From assembly GCF_013373865.1 (NCBI RefSeq), contig NC_050469.1, forward strand, positions 11,256,740 through 11,320,739: DNA of 64,000 bases, read 5' to 3'. The translations under genes and the position numbers were made by a program. Of this stretch, positions 51,129-61,826 are shown piece by piece. Numbering within the stretch: position 1 is the stretch's first letter; every line of letters starts with the position of its first letter. Source of the DNA: Monomorium pharaonis. Its lineage: Eukaryota > Arthropoda > Insecta > Hymenoptera > Formicidae. Under the pieces are notes generated by a model. The model worked only from the letters and a program-made list of their open reading frames with translations. It had not been told where the DNA came from and did not search any database.

Positions 51129-54100
51129 GTTTCCTAAGCATTCTTGCGTATTTTAAAGAATGTTTCTATGTTTTGTTTCTAATAAAATTGCTTATTCTTT
51201 CGCCACATCTTATATAGCTCGTCTTTCTGATCTTTACTTATATTTTGTTTTTATAACTTTTACGAGCGTTACATATTTATTTAATTTGATCTAATTGACT
51301 GGGATCTAACTCGAAGTCTGACAGACGGAATGCGAAACGCATTCGCGCAGTTGCAATCGGAACGACCGCGACGGCTTTACGGTGCGATGACGGATAAAGC
51401 GGTAACCGGGCGAAAGTTCGCGCCGCGAGTTCGTCGGATGAGAATTATTCAAGGATTTTCTGGATAATGCAATAACGCGGACTGCACGCCACCTTGAGAA
51501 ATTAGCGGCATGAATTATGAATGAGACCAAGTTCTCGCCTGTTTATCTTCTTTAATGTCTCTTGGCGTTCCGTAGATACGTATGCCGGGCGATCTTGTCG
51601 CGCATCTTGCGACGGGAATACTCCGATGTTAATTGAAGGTCAAGATTCGATGTAAATTTCAGTACGTTTTAATTTTTAGGCACCTTGTATCTTCTATCAC
51701 TTTGAAAATAAAAAAATATATACCTGATGCGTGAAAGTTTTTAATCCTTTGACGCATACATTTTCCCTTACGTACACATTTCATGAAACTTGGTGGATAT
51801 GAGAGATTTTTAAAATTGTTGCTTACGAATATAGAGTCAGATTTAAATACTTTCAAAATTCAAATTGGAGTATATTTAATGAATTTTTACGATTTGTGAT
51901 TTTTCCTCCATTTCATATTTTAAAAATTTTTGTAAATTTTAACAATTCAACGATCCTAATAGTAAATTCTTCCTAACAAATTTCAATATTCACGAAAGTT
52001 TTAATATAGGTGAAATTTTTTACAGTTTATAATAAACTGTACTCGATTTTTTAAATTTATGAAAAGTTAAAATGGATAGAAAATAGTCTATAGTTTTAGA
52101 TCAATATTTTTATCCAGTTAATGCACAAAGTTTCTCGCGGATTTCCTCTTGCGATATTACAAGCTCACATATTCCTACATGAATATTTCATGCTTCATCA
52201 AGCAACATTTTGCGGATCTGTGCTGAAAAATCATGCCTTGCACACGACCTGCACGAAGCATCATTAGTATCAAGTTACGATGATTGTAAGCTGCATTACC
52301 TTCTCAAATCCCTTCGAACGTGCACCATTAAGTTTGACCATTTCAGAAATAGTCTGTTAAGTCGCACCGTAACGTGTATAGCCGTGATAGAATACTTTCG
52401 AAACCGAGCACCCGTTAAATGCAATTAGGCTGTTAAAGCATAGTAGACTTGCGAGTGCCCCGTCGACAGTTTTCTACCCTCTTCATACTTGGCGAGTACC
52501 ACTAAAAGGGCATGAGCAGCGACGTTCCGTGCCATAGCACGAAGAAAGAGATTTGGATGTTCATTGTAACGGCACGCACGGCCAAGCATCGATAGCCCCG
52601 CGTTACGAAACCCTATGTTGCTGATATGTTGCCGTCAAGCAATATAAATTTTGTCACAATATATACACATTTTATATTTAATAATTTTACACATCTACAT
52701 TTGCTCAGAATTTTTTGTTCGCATAAAATAAACATACATAAAAGCACTTTTTAAAATAGTTTTTTGTTGTATTACTTTAAAATAAATATAAGCATTATTT
52801 GCTATTTATATTAAATAATAATGTTATGTTATTTCTCCTTTCCTTATAGTGATGTGTTGTCAATATAAATAAATATCAGTATTATTGTAAAAATAACAGT
52901 ATTGTAAAAAGCTTTCGAATAGCAGGATTACTAATTTGCATAAAACGTTAGCCAGAAAATTTGCTAATAATCCACGTTTAAAATTGCACGAGATAAATTA
53001 ATTAATTTGATGACAGCGAACTATTTATATCCGTTCAAAAAAGAATCACAAATATAAGAGAATAACCGCAGGCAATCCTATAATATGGCACCAAAAGTAG
53101 TAGTTCTATATAGTCTGTGATAATCGGACAAACTGTATTAATTATTAATATATTTGGAAAAATTTAATCAGTGAGATGCTATAGTTATCACTCCAGGAAT
53201 TCATGATGCGTTCTCAAATAAGTTTCTTAAATATACCAAATAATCATTGTACAGCATTATTCAATTTATTTTTACGCAAATACTTTGATAACACATAATG
53301 TTTTATGAAAACAACGAAAAATTAGTTGCGCCTGAAAGGACGAATAAAAATAACGTTTGCCGTGCCCGTATATGTGTCGGGAATCTGTTTTCCATTTTAA
53401 AACTACATATAATAGATATATAAATTTTTATTTTAAATTAAAGTGGAGTTTTTTTCAACCAATTACTCGTACAAAATTGTCTATCTTGCAAGCTTGGCTA
53501 CAAATTTATCAATTGCAATCTATTTTCAATTTACCATTTTTAATCATCCTCGAAAATAAAGCTATGTAAAAAAATACTCTTTTCGATTAATTTTTTATTT
53601 AAACGTATTCTGTAAAAAGGTCTCTCGATTCCCGCGTACGGAAACCGCATACGCGTCCTCGGGACTGTTGTATTTCGAGTTGCGCGTAAAGAGGAGATGA
53701 AGTCTGTAGGTCAACGCTCGTATGTGCGGGCAAGCACGTTCCGCGGGGTTATCCCGCCGCGTTTTCTTATAAAAGCCCGACTATACTCCTTAGAAGATAA
53801 AGGGTTGGCACGGGTTTCGGGTACAGACTGAATGTGGCGTTGTCTACCGAGCGCTACAATGAACTTCGTGTGCCTTGGGAGATTGAGAAAATCTTGGAAA
53901 GTCGCTGTTCAGCACGGACTCCGGCGCGAGTGCCGCGTTCCCATTTTCCCTGCACCCGTCCGAACTAATCAGCAAATGATCGAAACCCCGGAACGGTGTA
54001 CCTTTTTTAATTTTAATTTAAAACATGGAACCAATTTCACGCCTGTCAATATTGACGTTGGAATCGCGCAAATATAACAATCGAAATAACGGCGGCCAAA

Positions 54101-55041
54101 TGGATTAACCAATCCCGCCGCACCAATCGACCGTATAAATGTCTTTAATCGATGTCATTACTGTCCCCGTGATGGGTAATTCGGTTTACTGGCACTCGCA
54201 ATCCCGAAACTCGCGTTTCGCGAGAATTGCGTTCGTAGGGGAGGGGGGAAGGGGGAGGATAGGGAAGGAAAGGGTCTCTCTGTGTTACTGCCAAATTTTG
54301 TCGCACTCGGCAAAACTTTGCGGGACACGCTCTCATCGGGTATTCGCGAGGGTATTTGTGGAGGAACTCCTGGAAAAACAAGCGATATACCTACGTACGT
54401 TATATACGTCGAAAACAAACGATATTTCGATACTGCCGCGACATCCTAATTCGCTTTTCAAATCCGCCTTATATGCGGAATCTACGCCATGGCGTATTCG
54501 CAAAGTTAGTTTTATGCTCGCTGCCGCAATGCAATCACCGGGAAACAGTGAAATATCCCGTGGAAGTACATACGATGTATGCATCGTGCACAATTTCCTA
54601 TACGCGGAATACGACCTTATTTTCCTTATCCGGTGTAGCTTCGGTTATCGCGAATATCTCACAAAAGAATACGAAGTTAACCGTCGAATATGCGATGTTA
54701 ATCGAATAGATTTGTACGCGTAAAACGGTAAAGTTCTACTTTACATTTGATTTACTGTTTGGAAAAGGACGGTTTTGCTAAGTATTAAAAAATTTAGCTG
54801 AATACAGAATTGAAAATAATTTTGTTGGACATTAAAATAAATAGAACATTTGGACTAATTGTTAAAATTGTCCAAACTTTTTTTAGCATTGCGCTCATTA
54901 TGCTTGAATGTTCATCATATTTTTACGGTCTGATCAAATTATTTTTAGTTAAAGCAAAATTATTTTTAAACGTATATTTAACTGAAATTTTAATATTTAA
55001 CTAAATACTTCAGCAAAATCGTTCCTTCTACATATATGTAT

Positions 55042-55191
55042 AATAAAATATAAGGTAAAATTTTTAAAGTTGATATTTGCTCAAATTTTTGTCAATATAT
55101 TATAATACGTTGCTATAGATATAATATATTGGCAGAATATATAGAAATTTGAGCAAATATCAGCTTTAAAAATTTTACTTAATGTTTTATT
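55042..55191. mobile_element. 150-bp inverted-repeat element
   Basis: The two halves are imperfect reverse complements over some 60 bases each: both arms read as TAAAATTTTTAAAG, then TGATATTTGCTCAAATTT, then AATATATTATA near the centre. It is probably a foldback MITE; a clean target-site duplication was not seen. Confidence 0.65.
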
Positions 55192-56240
55192 CTAAGATTT
55201 TTTAAGGATTCTAATTAAAAACTAAAAAATTATATCTTTTTGAGAGTTTTAAGGTTTTAATTTATCTAATAACGGAGACACATATTTAGTATATATTTTA
55301 TAGGTGTATATATTTTAGTATATATTTTATAACGGCACGGAAAAATCTCTGAACGTTTTTCTCAAAGTAATTACATAATCGAAGTGTTCATTATCACCAT
55401 GTCCATCACTTGTACGTTATAGTACTTTCGAGATGGCACTTTTATAAGAGCCCACCCATAATCATTTATCTTAAAGTATGAGCTACTCAATTTCGCAAGA
55501 TGTAACGCACTTTGCTAGGAGAAAGCGATTCTCCTATAGATCCCTATTCATTCGGACGAGCCCATTAGTTTGTCCGATCATCTCTCAACTCTCCGCAAGA
55601 CGCGATTTGCGCGCCCGTGATAAAAAAAAAAATAATCGTAAAAATGAGGCAAAGAACAGAATCGACATTGTCGAACGTGAGCGATCAGTGGCTCTCATCT
55701 AGAGCGGCTTGGATGCTCTAGTACAAGAGTGCAAAACTGTTCGGGAGAGAAGTCGCTGTAACGAGGAACCTCTGGCAGTTTTGCAAGTTTTACGCGCGAC
55801 AGGCGGCTTCCGGTTGTTGGGAATAGAATGACATCCGGGGAGGAAAACGTCGGTTTTCACGTAGCAGTCAGTCGCGTTTCAGGTACGCCGTAGCGGTGCC
55901 AACGATCGTGCCGTAAAACTGATCACATATTTTTTCGTCGACTCCAACGTGCAACTGTATTTTACGGACTTGTGCAGCACAGTCTCCTTTCGGTTTGAAT
56001 TATGGTCTATGCGAAATTTGTCGATTTAATCGTTCTGCGGCTAAAATGCCAGGAATATGTAGGAATAAAAGATCGATTTATTAAAGCATACTAATAAAGA
56101 TCCAAGACAATTTAATGAATTGATCTTTAACCTTTCGCTGTAACGATTGAAAAATTTCACACCATTAATATAATCGAAATTTAAAATTGAAATTAACTAA
56201 CATTAAAAACTTTATAGTGGTTGCAGTATTTTGTTCAGAT

Positions 56241-57176
56241 CAGAGGCGTCTTTAGGACCTTGATAGCCTTGGCAATTCCAGGGCTCACAAAAGTCTAGAT
56301 ATGGAATTTTTAATCTCAAAATATTAGAATAAATAAAATTTTAAAAGTGCTCACTTACGTTCTACAATCCTTTAAGAAAGATTAAACAATTTAAGTTGTT
56401 GAAACATATTTTGAAACGTAATCAATAATTTAGATGTTAATATATTAATAAATCAATTAATAAGAATATAAAATTTACAAAAGCTAACCAATTATTAATA
56501 TAACATAAATTATTATTGTTTAATTTTCCGTTTACTTTTTTAAATTTGACCTTTACTTTATTAATAAAATTATAATTAAAAAATTACTAATATTATTTAT
56601 AAATTTTTTATATTTTTAATATCTTTAACAAAAAAATTTGCACTGAAACAGAAAAAACATTTATCGAAATATTAAAATTAATGACTTATATTATATTTTG
56701 TATATAATATAAAATGTATATATTTAAATATATTTGTGTATATGATATAATATATAAACCCCTTTTTTCAAATTATTAATTATTTTAAATTATAAATTTA
56801 TAATAAGATTATTAACAAAAAAAATTTTTTTAATAAGTTAACGGTTTTGTCAAAAGAAATATTGTAATTTCATTAATTAATTAAATAACAATGTAGTTTT
56901 TTCATCGCTGAAAGCATTATATTATATAATATTATATGACATTAAGAAAAGTACGCGTTCAATTAAATTAGGTCCAGATTTAAATTACAAAACTTTATGA
57001 AGATTACATCTTATAATAAATTTTGTCATTATACCAATAATGTTGCAAGTGATAAGGTCATACGTTTCATTAAATTTGATAAGTTAAGACCTTTAAATTA
57101 AAAAAACTTAAATAATATTATACATATTTTTAATTAAAAAATGTGCCGTGCCTGAGGCAAAGCAGCATGCGCCTTG
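56241..57176. mobile_element. Probable non-autonomous hAT-type element
   Basis: The left end CAGAGGCGTCTTTAGGACC is followed by GGCAATTCCAGGGCTCAC, the style of hAT termini (CAGxGGCGxxTTTAGG...GGCAA). The right side ends GTGCCGTGCCTGAGGC...GCGCCTTG, whose complement begins CAAGGCGC. The interior is about 900 bp of very AT-rich non-coding DNA. The flanks show only an imperfect candidate duplication, so the boundaries are tentative. Confidence 0.4.
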
Positions 57177-57607
57177 TTTATTGTCAGACTAGGATTTTAT
57201 AACGGAGGGGGAGCAGTAGTAGTTGACTTTCGGAAATCAGCTGAAATGTGCAAAGCGTGATATAAACACTGACTTACGATATAGAGGGGATACTATAAGG
57301 TTTATAAAACCCCGTAACAGGAAAGAATTAAAAATTCAGTCAAATTTTATCAAGCTTCTACTACAGTCGTGCGTATCTTAACTTACATAAGGTATGAATT
57401 TAAAAGTATACACTATGAAACTCAAATAGTGTTACAGAGTCTCTCACAGCATCAAGCATTGCAGTTAGATTATAGGTAGATTATAATGTTATAACACATG
57501 TTATAACACAAGTATATTTTTAGCATATCTCACTATCCTTACAATATAACTTTATATTATAACAAGTTGTATAATCTGAAAGAAAACAAAAAATGGTAAA
57601 ATCAATT

Positions 57608-57683
57608 TTCTACTTTTTCTACTTTTAAGATTACACGAAAATAAAATAATTTCTACTTTTTCTACTTTTAAGATTACACGAAA
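57608..57683 (+). repeat. Tandem duplication, 43-bp period
   Basis: A 33-base stretch starting TTCTACTTTTTCTACTTTTA and ending CACGAAA occurs at 57608-57640 and again, identical, at 57651-57683. Confidence 0.85.
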
Positions 57684-57964
57684 GACATCGTTACTTTTTT
57701 TAAGCATAATTACTTAATTTTTAAAAATATAATTTATCTGATTATTCTCTGTATAAAAGTTATTAAAGTTATCAAAAATTTTTTTCGCCATGAAACGAAA
57801 AGTCCGGTTGAATCTTAAGTTTTTTCGTCAACAGACGAATCTTCGTTTTTCCGTCTTATTTGTACTTTTACGTTATTTGTATTTTATACCATCTTTTTAT
57901 TTGTATGACTTAATTTTCCGGCGATATGTTGATGACTTCAAATTTTTTTATTGTTTATCTATTG

Positions 57965-58000
57965 TTTGTTACCATTATTACATTTGTTACCATTATTACA
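57965..58000 (+). repeat. Tandem duplication, 18-bp unit
   Basis: TTTGTTACCATTATTACA occurs twice back to back, inside the AT-rich stretch leading to the hammerhead-like motif at 58041. Confidence 0.85.
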
Positions 58001-58040
58001 ATACTTATTTTTGCTTGATTTTAAATATTTTTTGTATTGA

Positions 58041-58071
58041 CTGATGAGGACTTCGTAAAGTCGAAAGTTTC
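58041..58071 (+). ncRNA. Hammerhead-ribozyme-like core just upstream of the GMC gene
   Basis: CTGATGA (58041-58047) is followed by one extra G, a perfect 5-bp stem GACTT/AAGTC closed by CGTA, then GAAA (58063-58066) and GTTTC. The core sequence and order match a hammerhead ribozyme, although the extra G before stem II and the lack of an obvious stem III and cleavage triplet argue against full activity. It ends about 200 bases before the GMC start codon. Confidence 0.45.
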
Positions 58072-58243
58072 GAAAGTTTTTTTTTATTATTATATTGCGT
58101 TTTAGAGTTTATTCGTTTATTACATTTTTTATCTTTATTAGTAGTCAATTATTTACAATTTTTATAGGGATACTGTATTGGCTCGTTTATTAATCTGTTT
58201 TTTTATATTTATTGCTTTATTATATTCTATATATATATTTTTC

Positions 58244-58245
58244 AG
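58244..58245 (+). promoter_or_regulatory. Candidate 3' splice site in the 5' leader of the GMC gene
   Basis: A pyrimidine/TA-rich tract ending TTTTTCAG lies 28 bases before the GMC start codon, without an upstream in-frame coding extension. It could be the acceptor of a non-coding first exon, which is common in insect secreted-protein genes. I could not identify the matching donor or promoter. Confidence 0.3.
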
Positions 58246-58273
58246 ATATTGAGGAACCAATTAGAATTCAAAT

Positions 58274-60064
58274 ATGCAGAACAAAATTCCAAGTCTACTT
58301 CATATTCTAAATATAAGCATCATTATCAATTCAGTTTTTATTATTTATACAAATAGCCAGCGATATGATACTCTTCATGACAATAATAACAGAGGGCCAA
58401 TATTGCCAAATTTATTAAAATTCGCTGCAGGAAATGTCAACTTTTTAATTGAGAATCAACATTACTTGCATCAAGAATTACCGGATACGACACCGCAGAA
58501 TGAAGACACGTATGATTTTATAGTGATCGGTGCTGGTACGGCCGGCGCAACCATAGCCGCGAGACTGAGCGAGATTTCTCACTTCAAGATTCTACTGATT
58601 GAAGCTGGTTTTCACGAGTCCCTCTTCATGGATATTCCGCTGATTGTTGGTATTTCGCAGTGGGCTAATAACATTAACTGGAATTATCGAACCAAATCGT
58701 CCAATAAGTACTGTCGCGGTATGAAAAACAATAGTTGCTCTTATCCGAGAGGAAAAGTGGTCGGTGGCAGCAGTGTGCTAAACTTCATGATAGCCAGCAG
58801 AGGTGTCGCCGAGGATTACGATCGTTGGGCTGAGATGGGGAACGAAGGTTGGGCATACAAGGACGTTCTCAAATACTTTAAAAAGATTGAAACAATAGAT
58901 ATTCCGGAACTAAAATCAGATACCGTCTATCATGGTACGGATGGACCAGTACACATCACTTACCCGATACATCGTACTCCAATGGTAGAAAGTTTCCTAA
59001 AAAGTTGTAAAGAACGGAAATATCCCATAACAGATTACAATGGGAAAAACGAAATAGGATGCTCGTATATACAGGCTACAATTATAAATGGTACACGCAT
59101 GAGTAGTAATGTGGCATATTTGCATCCCTTACACGATCGTAAAAATCTTCACTTGACTTTCCGAAGTACAGTGACAAAAGTGTTGATCGACCGTATCATA
59201 AATCGGGCAATTGGCGTAGAGTTCGTAAAAAATAATAAAATTATACGTGTGCTTGCGAGGAAGGAAGTGATTCTATGTGCAGGTGCTATCGGATCACCAC
59301 AATTGTTAATGCTATCTGGCATTGGACCAGCGAAACATCTTACCGAACTGGGCATAGACGTCGTGCAAGATGCGCCAGTCGGCGAAAATCTTATGGATCA
59401 TACAAATTTTGTTGGACTATCGTGGACAATAAACACAACGACAAGCATAATACCACGTCAACAGTTTAACCCCATTAATCCGTATATATCGGATTTTTTA
59501 ATAAAGCGAACGGGGCCATACACAATTCCAAGCGGATGCGAGGCTCTTGGTTTCATCAATACAAAACAATCAGAAAAGCATAACGGTCTACCGGATATAG
59601 AACTATTATTTTGTAGTATATTATTGAAAAATTTTCTTTCAGCAATGACTTTAAATCTTAAAGATAAAATAGTTCAGCAATGGAAGTACAATAACAGACA
59701 TGGTTGGAGCATTCTAGTAATACCTTTGAAACCAAAAAGTCGTGGCAAGATAACGCTGTTGGATAATGATGTTAATGTCAAACCAGAAATTGTGCCGAAT
59801 TATTTCGACGATCCAGACGATATTAAAACGATGATCGCCGGTATTAGAACTGCGATACGCATTGGTCGCACGAAAGCAATGCGGGAATTTGATTCTCAGT
59901 TGGTAAATATTACTTATACGGAATGCAACAACAACAGATATGATTCTGATGCTTATTGGGAATGTCAAATAAGGATGCTATCTTCCACCCTCTACCATCC
60001 GTGCGGCACTTGTAAAATGGCACCCATTGGAGATCCAACTGCTGTCGTCGACCCTAAATTAAAG
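58274..60064 (+). CDS. Secreted GMC oxidoreductase (glucose dehydrogenase-like), exon 1
   Basis: This exon encodes residues 1-597 of a 644-residue FAD-dependent GMC oxidoreductase, a family that oxidises sugars, alcohols or ecdysteroids; the substrate cannot be read from sequence. Residues 1-28 form a signal peptide, with a likely cut near TNS-QRY. The dinucleotide site GAGTAG is at 86-91 with Glu110 (LLIEAG) for the ADP ribose; GMC signature 1 is at 158-177 (PRGKVVGGSS...), signature 2 at 337-352 (GAIGSPQ...SGIGP), and the catalytic His575 lies in LYHPCGTCKM. Several N-glycosylation sequons (such as NGT at 272 and NIT at 545) fit secretion. The ATG at 58274 is preceded by an in-frame TAG eight codons or fewer upstream, which supports the start. 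The frame is intact, and a GTATTT donor follows Lys597. The gene is antisense inside an intron of the ADAMTS-like gene. Confidence 0.96.
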
Positions 60065-60157
60065 GTATTTCCTTGAAAACTCACTATAGCATTTATATAT
60101 TCATAATACAATAAACAGTATCATATTATTATTGAGTTTATATATAACATTTTGTAG

Positions 60158-60301
60158 GTAATTGGTATTCAAGGATTACGTGTGGCAGATGCGTCCATTA
60201 TGCCCGAAATTATATCGGGACACCTAAATATACCTACATATATGATTGCCGAAAAAGCGGCAGATATGATCAGAGAAGAGTGGAATTATTTGGGAAAGTA
60301 A
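60158..60301 (+). CDS. GMC oxidoreductase, exon 2 (C-terminus)
   Basis: After a 93-bp intron (60065-60157, GT...TTTTGTAG) the reading frame continues in phase 0 for 47 codons and a TAA. It supplies VIGIQGLRVADASIMPEI, then SGHLNIP and AEKAADMIREEW, the standard C-terminal FAD and catalytic segment of insect GMC enzymes (VDPxLxVxGxxGLRVxDAS...). Without this exon the enzyme would lack its second catalytic residue, so the in-frame stop just after the donor in unspliced RNA is not the real end. The residue at position 619 is His (SGH), where I would expect Asn (SGN) from most insect relatives; it aligns with the second catalytic His of fungal glucose oxidase. The protein is full length for the family (about 610-640 residues). 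Confidence 0.95.
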   Translation, partial: VIGIQGLRVADASIMPEIISGHLNIPTYMIAEKAADMIREEWNYLGK

Positions 60302-60360
60302 AATCACAAAAACAATCCTCGAGGACAAAAAATGTTAATTTAACTAAATTTTTTAACTTG

Positions 60361-60366
60361 ATTAAA
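60361..60366 (+). promoter_or_regulatory. Possible polyadenylation hexamer (ATTAAA) of the GMC gene
   Basis: ATTAAA occurs about 60 bases after the GMC stop codon, followed by T-rich DNA. No canonical AATAAA is visible closer. The region is AT-rich, so a chance match is quite possible. Confidence 0.3.
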
Positions 60367-60534
60367 TTTTTTAAATTCAACTATTTATGCATTTAACTAG
60401 ATATTTATGTATATATTTGACAAAAAATGTGTGCGTGTGTATCTGGCTATATAATATATATTCATTGCTTTTTTTTAAATTTTTCATTCAATCATTCCTA
60501 TCTGGAGAAACTTTGACATTTATTTATGATGAAT

Positions 60535-60574
60535 TTCTATATTAATTTAATTTTTTCTATATTAATTTAATTTT
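60535..60574 (+). repeat. Tandem duplication, 20-bp unit
   Basis: TTCTATATTAATTTAATTTT occurs twice in succession in the 3' flank of the GMC gene. Confidence 0.8.
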
Positions 60575-61618
60575 TCCGGTGATGAGGTTAGATTTCATAT
60601 CGAAGAGTTTTTTGAAAGTTTTAATATCGTGCCAAAAGTATCGCAATACTATCAGTGTGATCACAAAAGAAAATTTTTCTCCGTAACAACTGTTGGTGAT
60701 ATAAAGTTACTCGAACGCAATCGTTCGAGCACCTCTTCTCGCGCGGGAAAGCCTCGAAGAATCATTACAAACGTAGCGTAACAGCTCGCTCGAAAATCGC
60801 TTCGAACTTTGAAGTAACAGTTCGTACTATATGCTATAAGTTCCACAACGGCGTGTAACGCGTGGCATTGCGAGGAAGGGCGGGAGGGATGTGAAAGATA
60901 TTTCTCTTTTACCTCGAGGCCCGCGACGAGATTCAGTGAGATACTTTCCTGTTTCGCGTTATCCTCCCCGGCTTTCCGGGAAGATTGCGATTACTCCGCA
61001 AGACAGCGGAATTTACGAAGTGCGTCAGGCAATTTACATGTACTTTACAGTTCCGCTAAACTCGCGCCGCGCTTGTATACAACGTGAACGCGCGCGCGCG
61101 TATAATCGCGTGTAGAAGTGATTTAATGTCGGAAAACTGCGCGAGTGCATCCATGCAAGTACGGCTCTAACGTCGCCTGAGCGTATCCACCGAATGGAGT
61201 TGGGATACTCTAGCGGCCAAGGAGCTCTCTATGTGTTAGGAGCCCGATGTGCTGCGTTGTTCTTACCGCGCGTTACCGCGGTCGAGAAGTGCGCCAATAA
61301 TGTTCTTCTCCTCCACTCTCTCGGGCTACTTAAGAAAGGTAAAATCTTATTTCTTTCCGGTGGGAGAAGAGCGAGGCCGCGACAGCGCGCCAGAAGTTTC
61401 GACCGGGATTCGCCCGGTGAACACCGAGCGCATTTACAGTCAATATATATAGTATGTGTAGCTGCGAAAGCCATCGCTCGTTTCGCTCTAATCAATAGTT
61501 TAGATTTAATTTTGTCTCAAACTTCAGATTTTAGACCAGATTAAATCAGATTAGATTTTAAAATTGAGAGATGATATATATAATTGTGGCAGATGTATTT
61601 AAATACTTTCCGAAGTAC

Positions 61619-61826
61619 AATCAGTGAAAAATCAATAAAGTCTATGAAAATACACTGATTTTCAGTAATAGACTTATAACTTATCAATCAGTGAAATAAA
61701 TTAAATACTGATCTTTCAGTGACAATACACTAATGTTAAAGGTAAAATCGCTAAAAGAGTGAATACTCATTATCACCGTTATAATTAAATCTATCCCTAC
61801 AAATCAGTGATAATACACTGACTGTC
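61619..61826. repeat. Cluster of ATCAGTGA / TACACTGA motifs
   Basis: At least five ATCAGTGA-like or complementary TACACTGA-like units occur in about 200 bases, including CAGTG-ATAATA-CACTG at 61806-61821. Flanking AAAGAGTGAA (about 61754) and TTTCACTCTTTT (about 61856) are also inverted to each other. It may be a degraded MITE or nested copies of one. Confidence 0.5.

Noticed and set aside
54139..54723. 194-codon plus-strand frame, the longest after the GMC gene
   Set aside because: Four other long frames overlap it on both strands, no motif is recognised, and codon usage looks random. Left unannotated.
57790..58044. Frame containing RRYVDD, resembling a reverse-transcriptase YxDD box
   Set aside because: The surrounding residues do not fit any RT block and the frame is T-rich (F/Y/L); the match is probably chance within a repeat tail.
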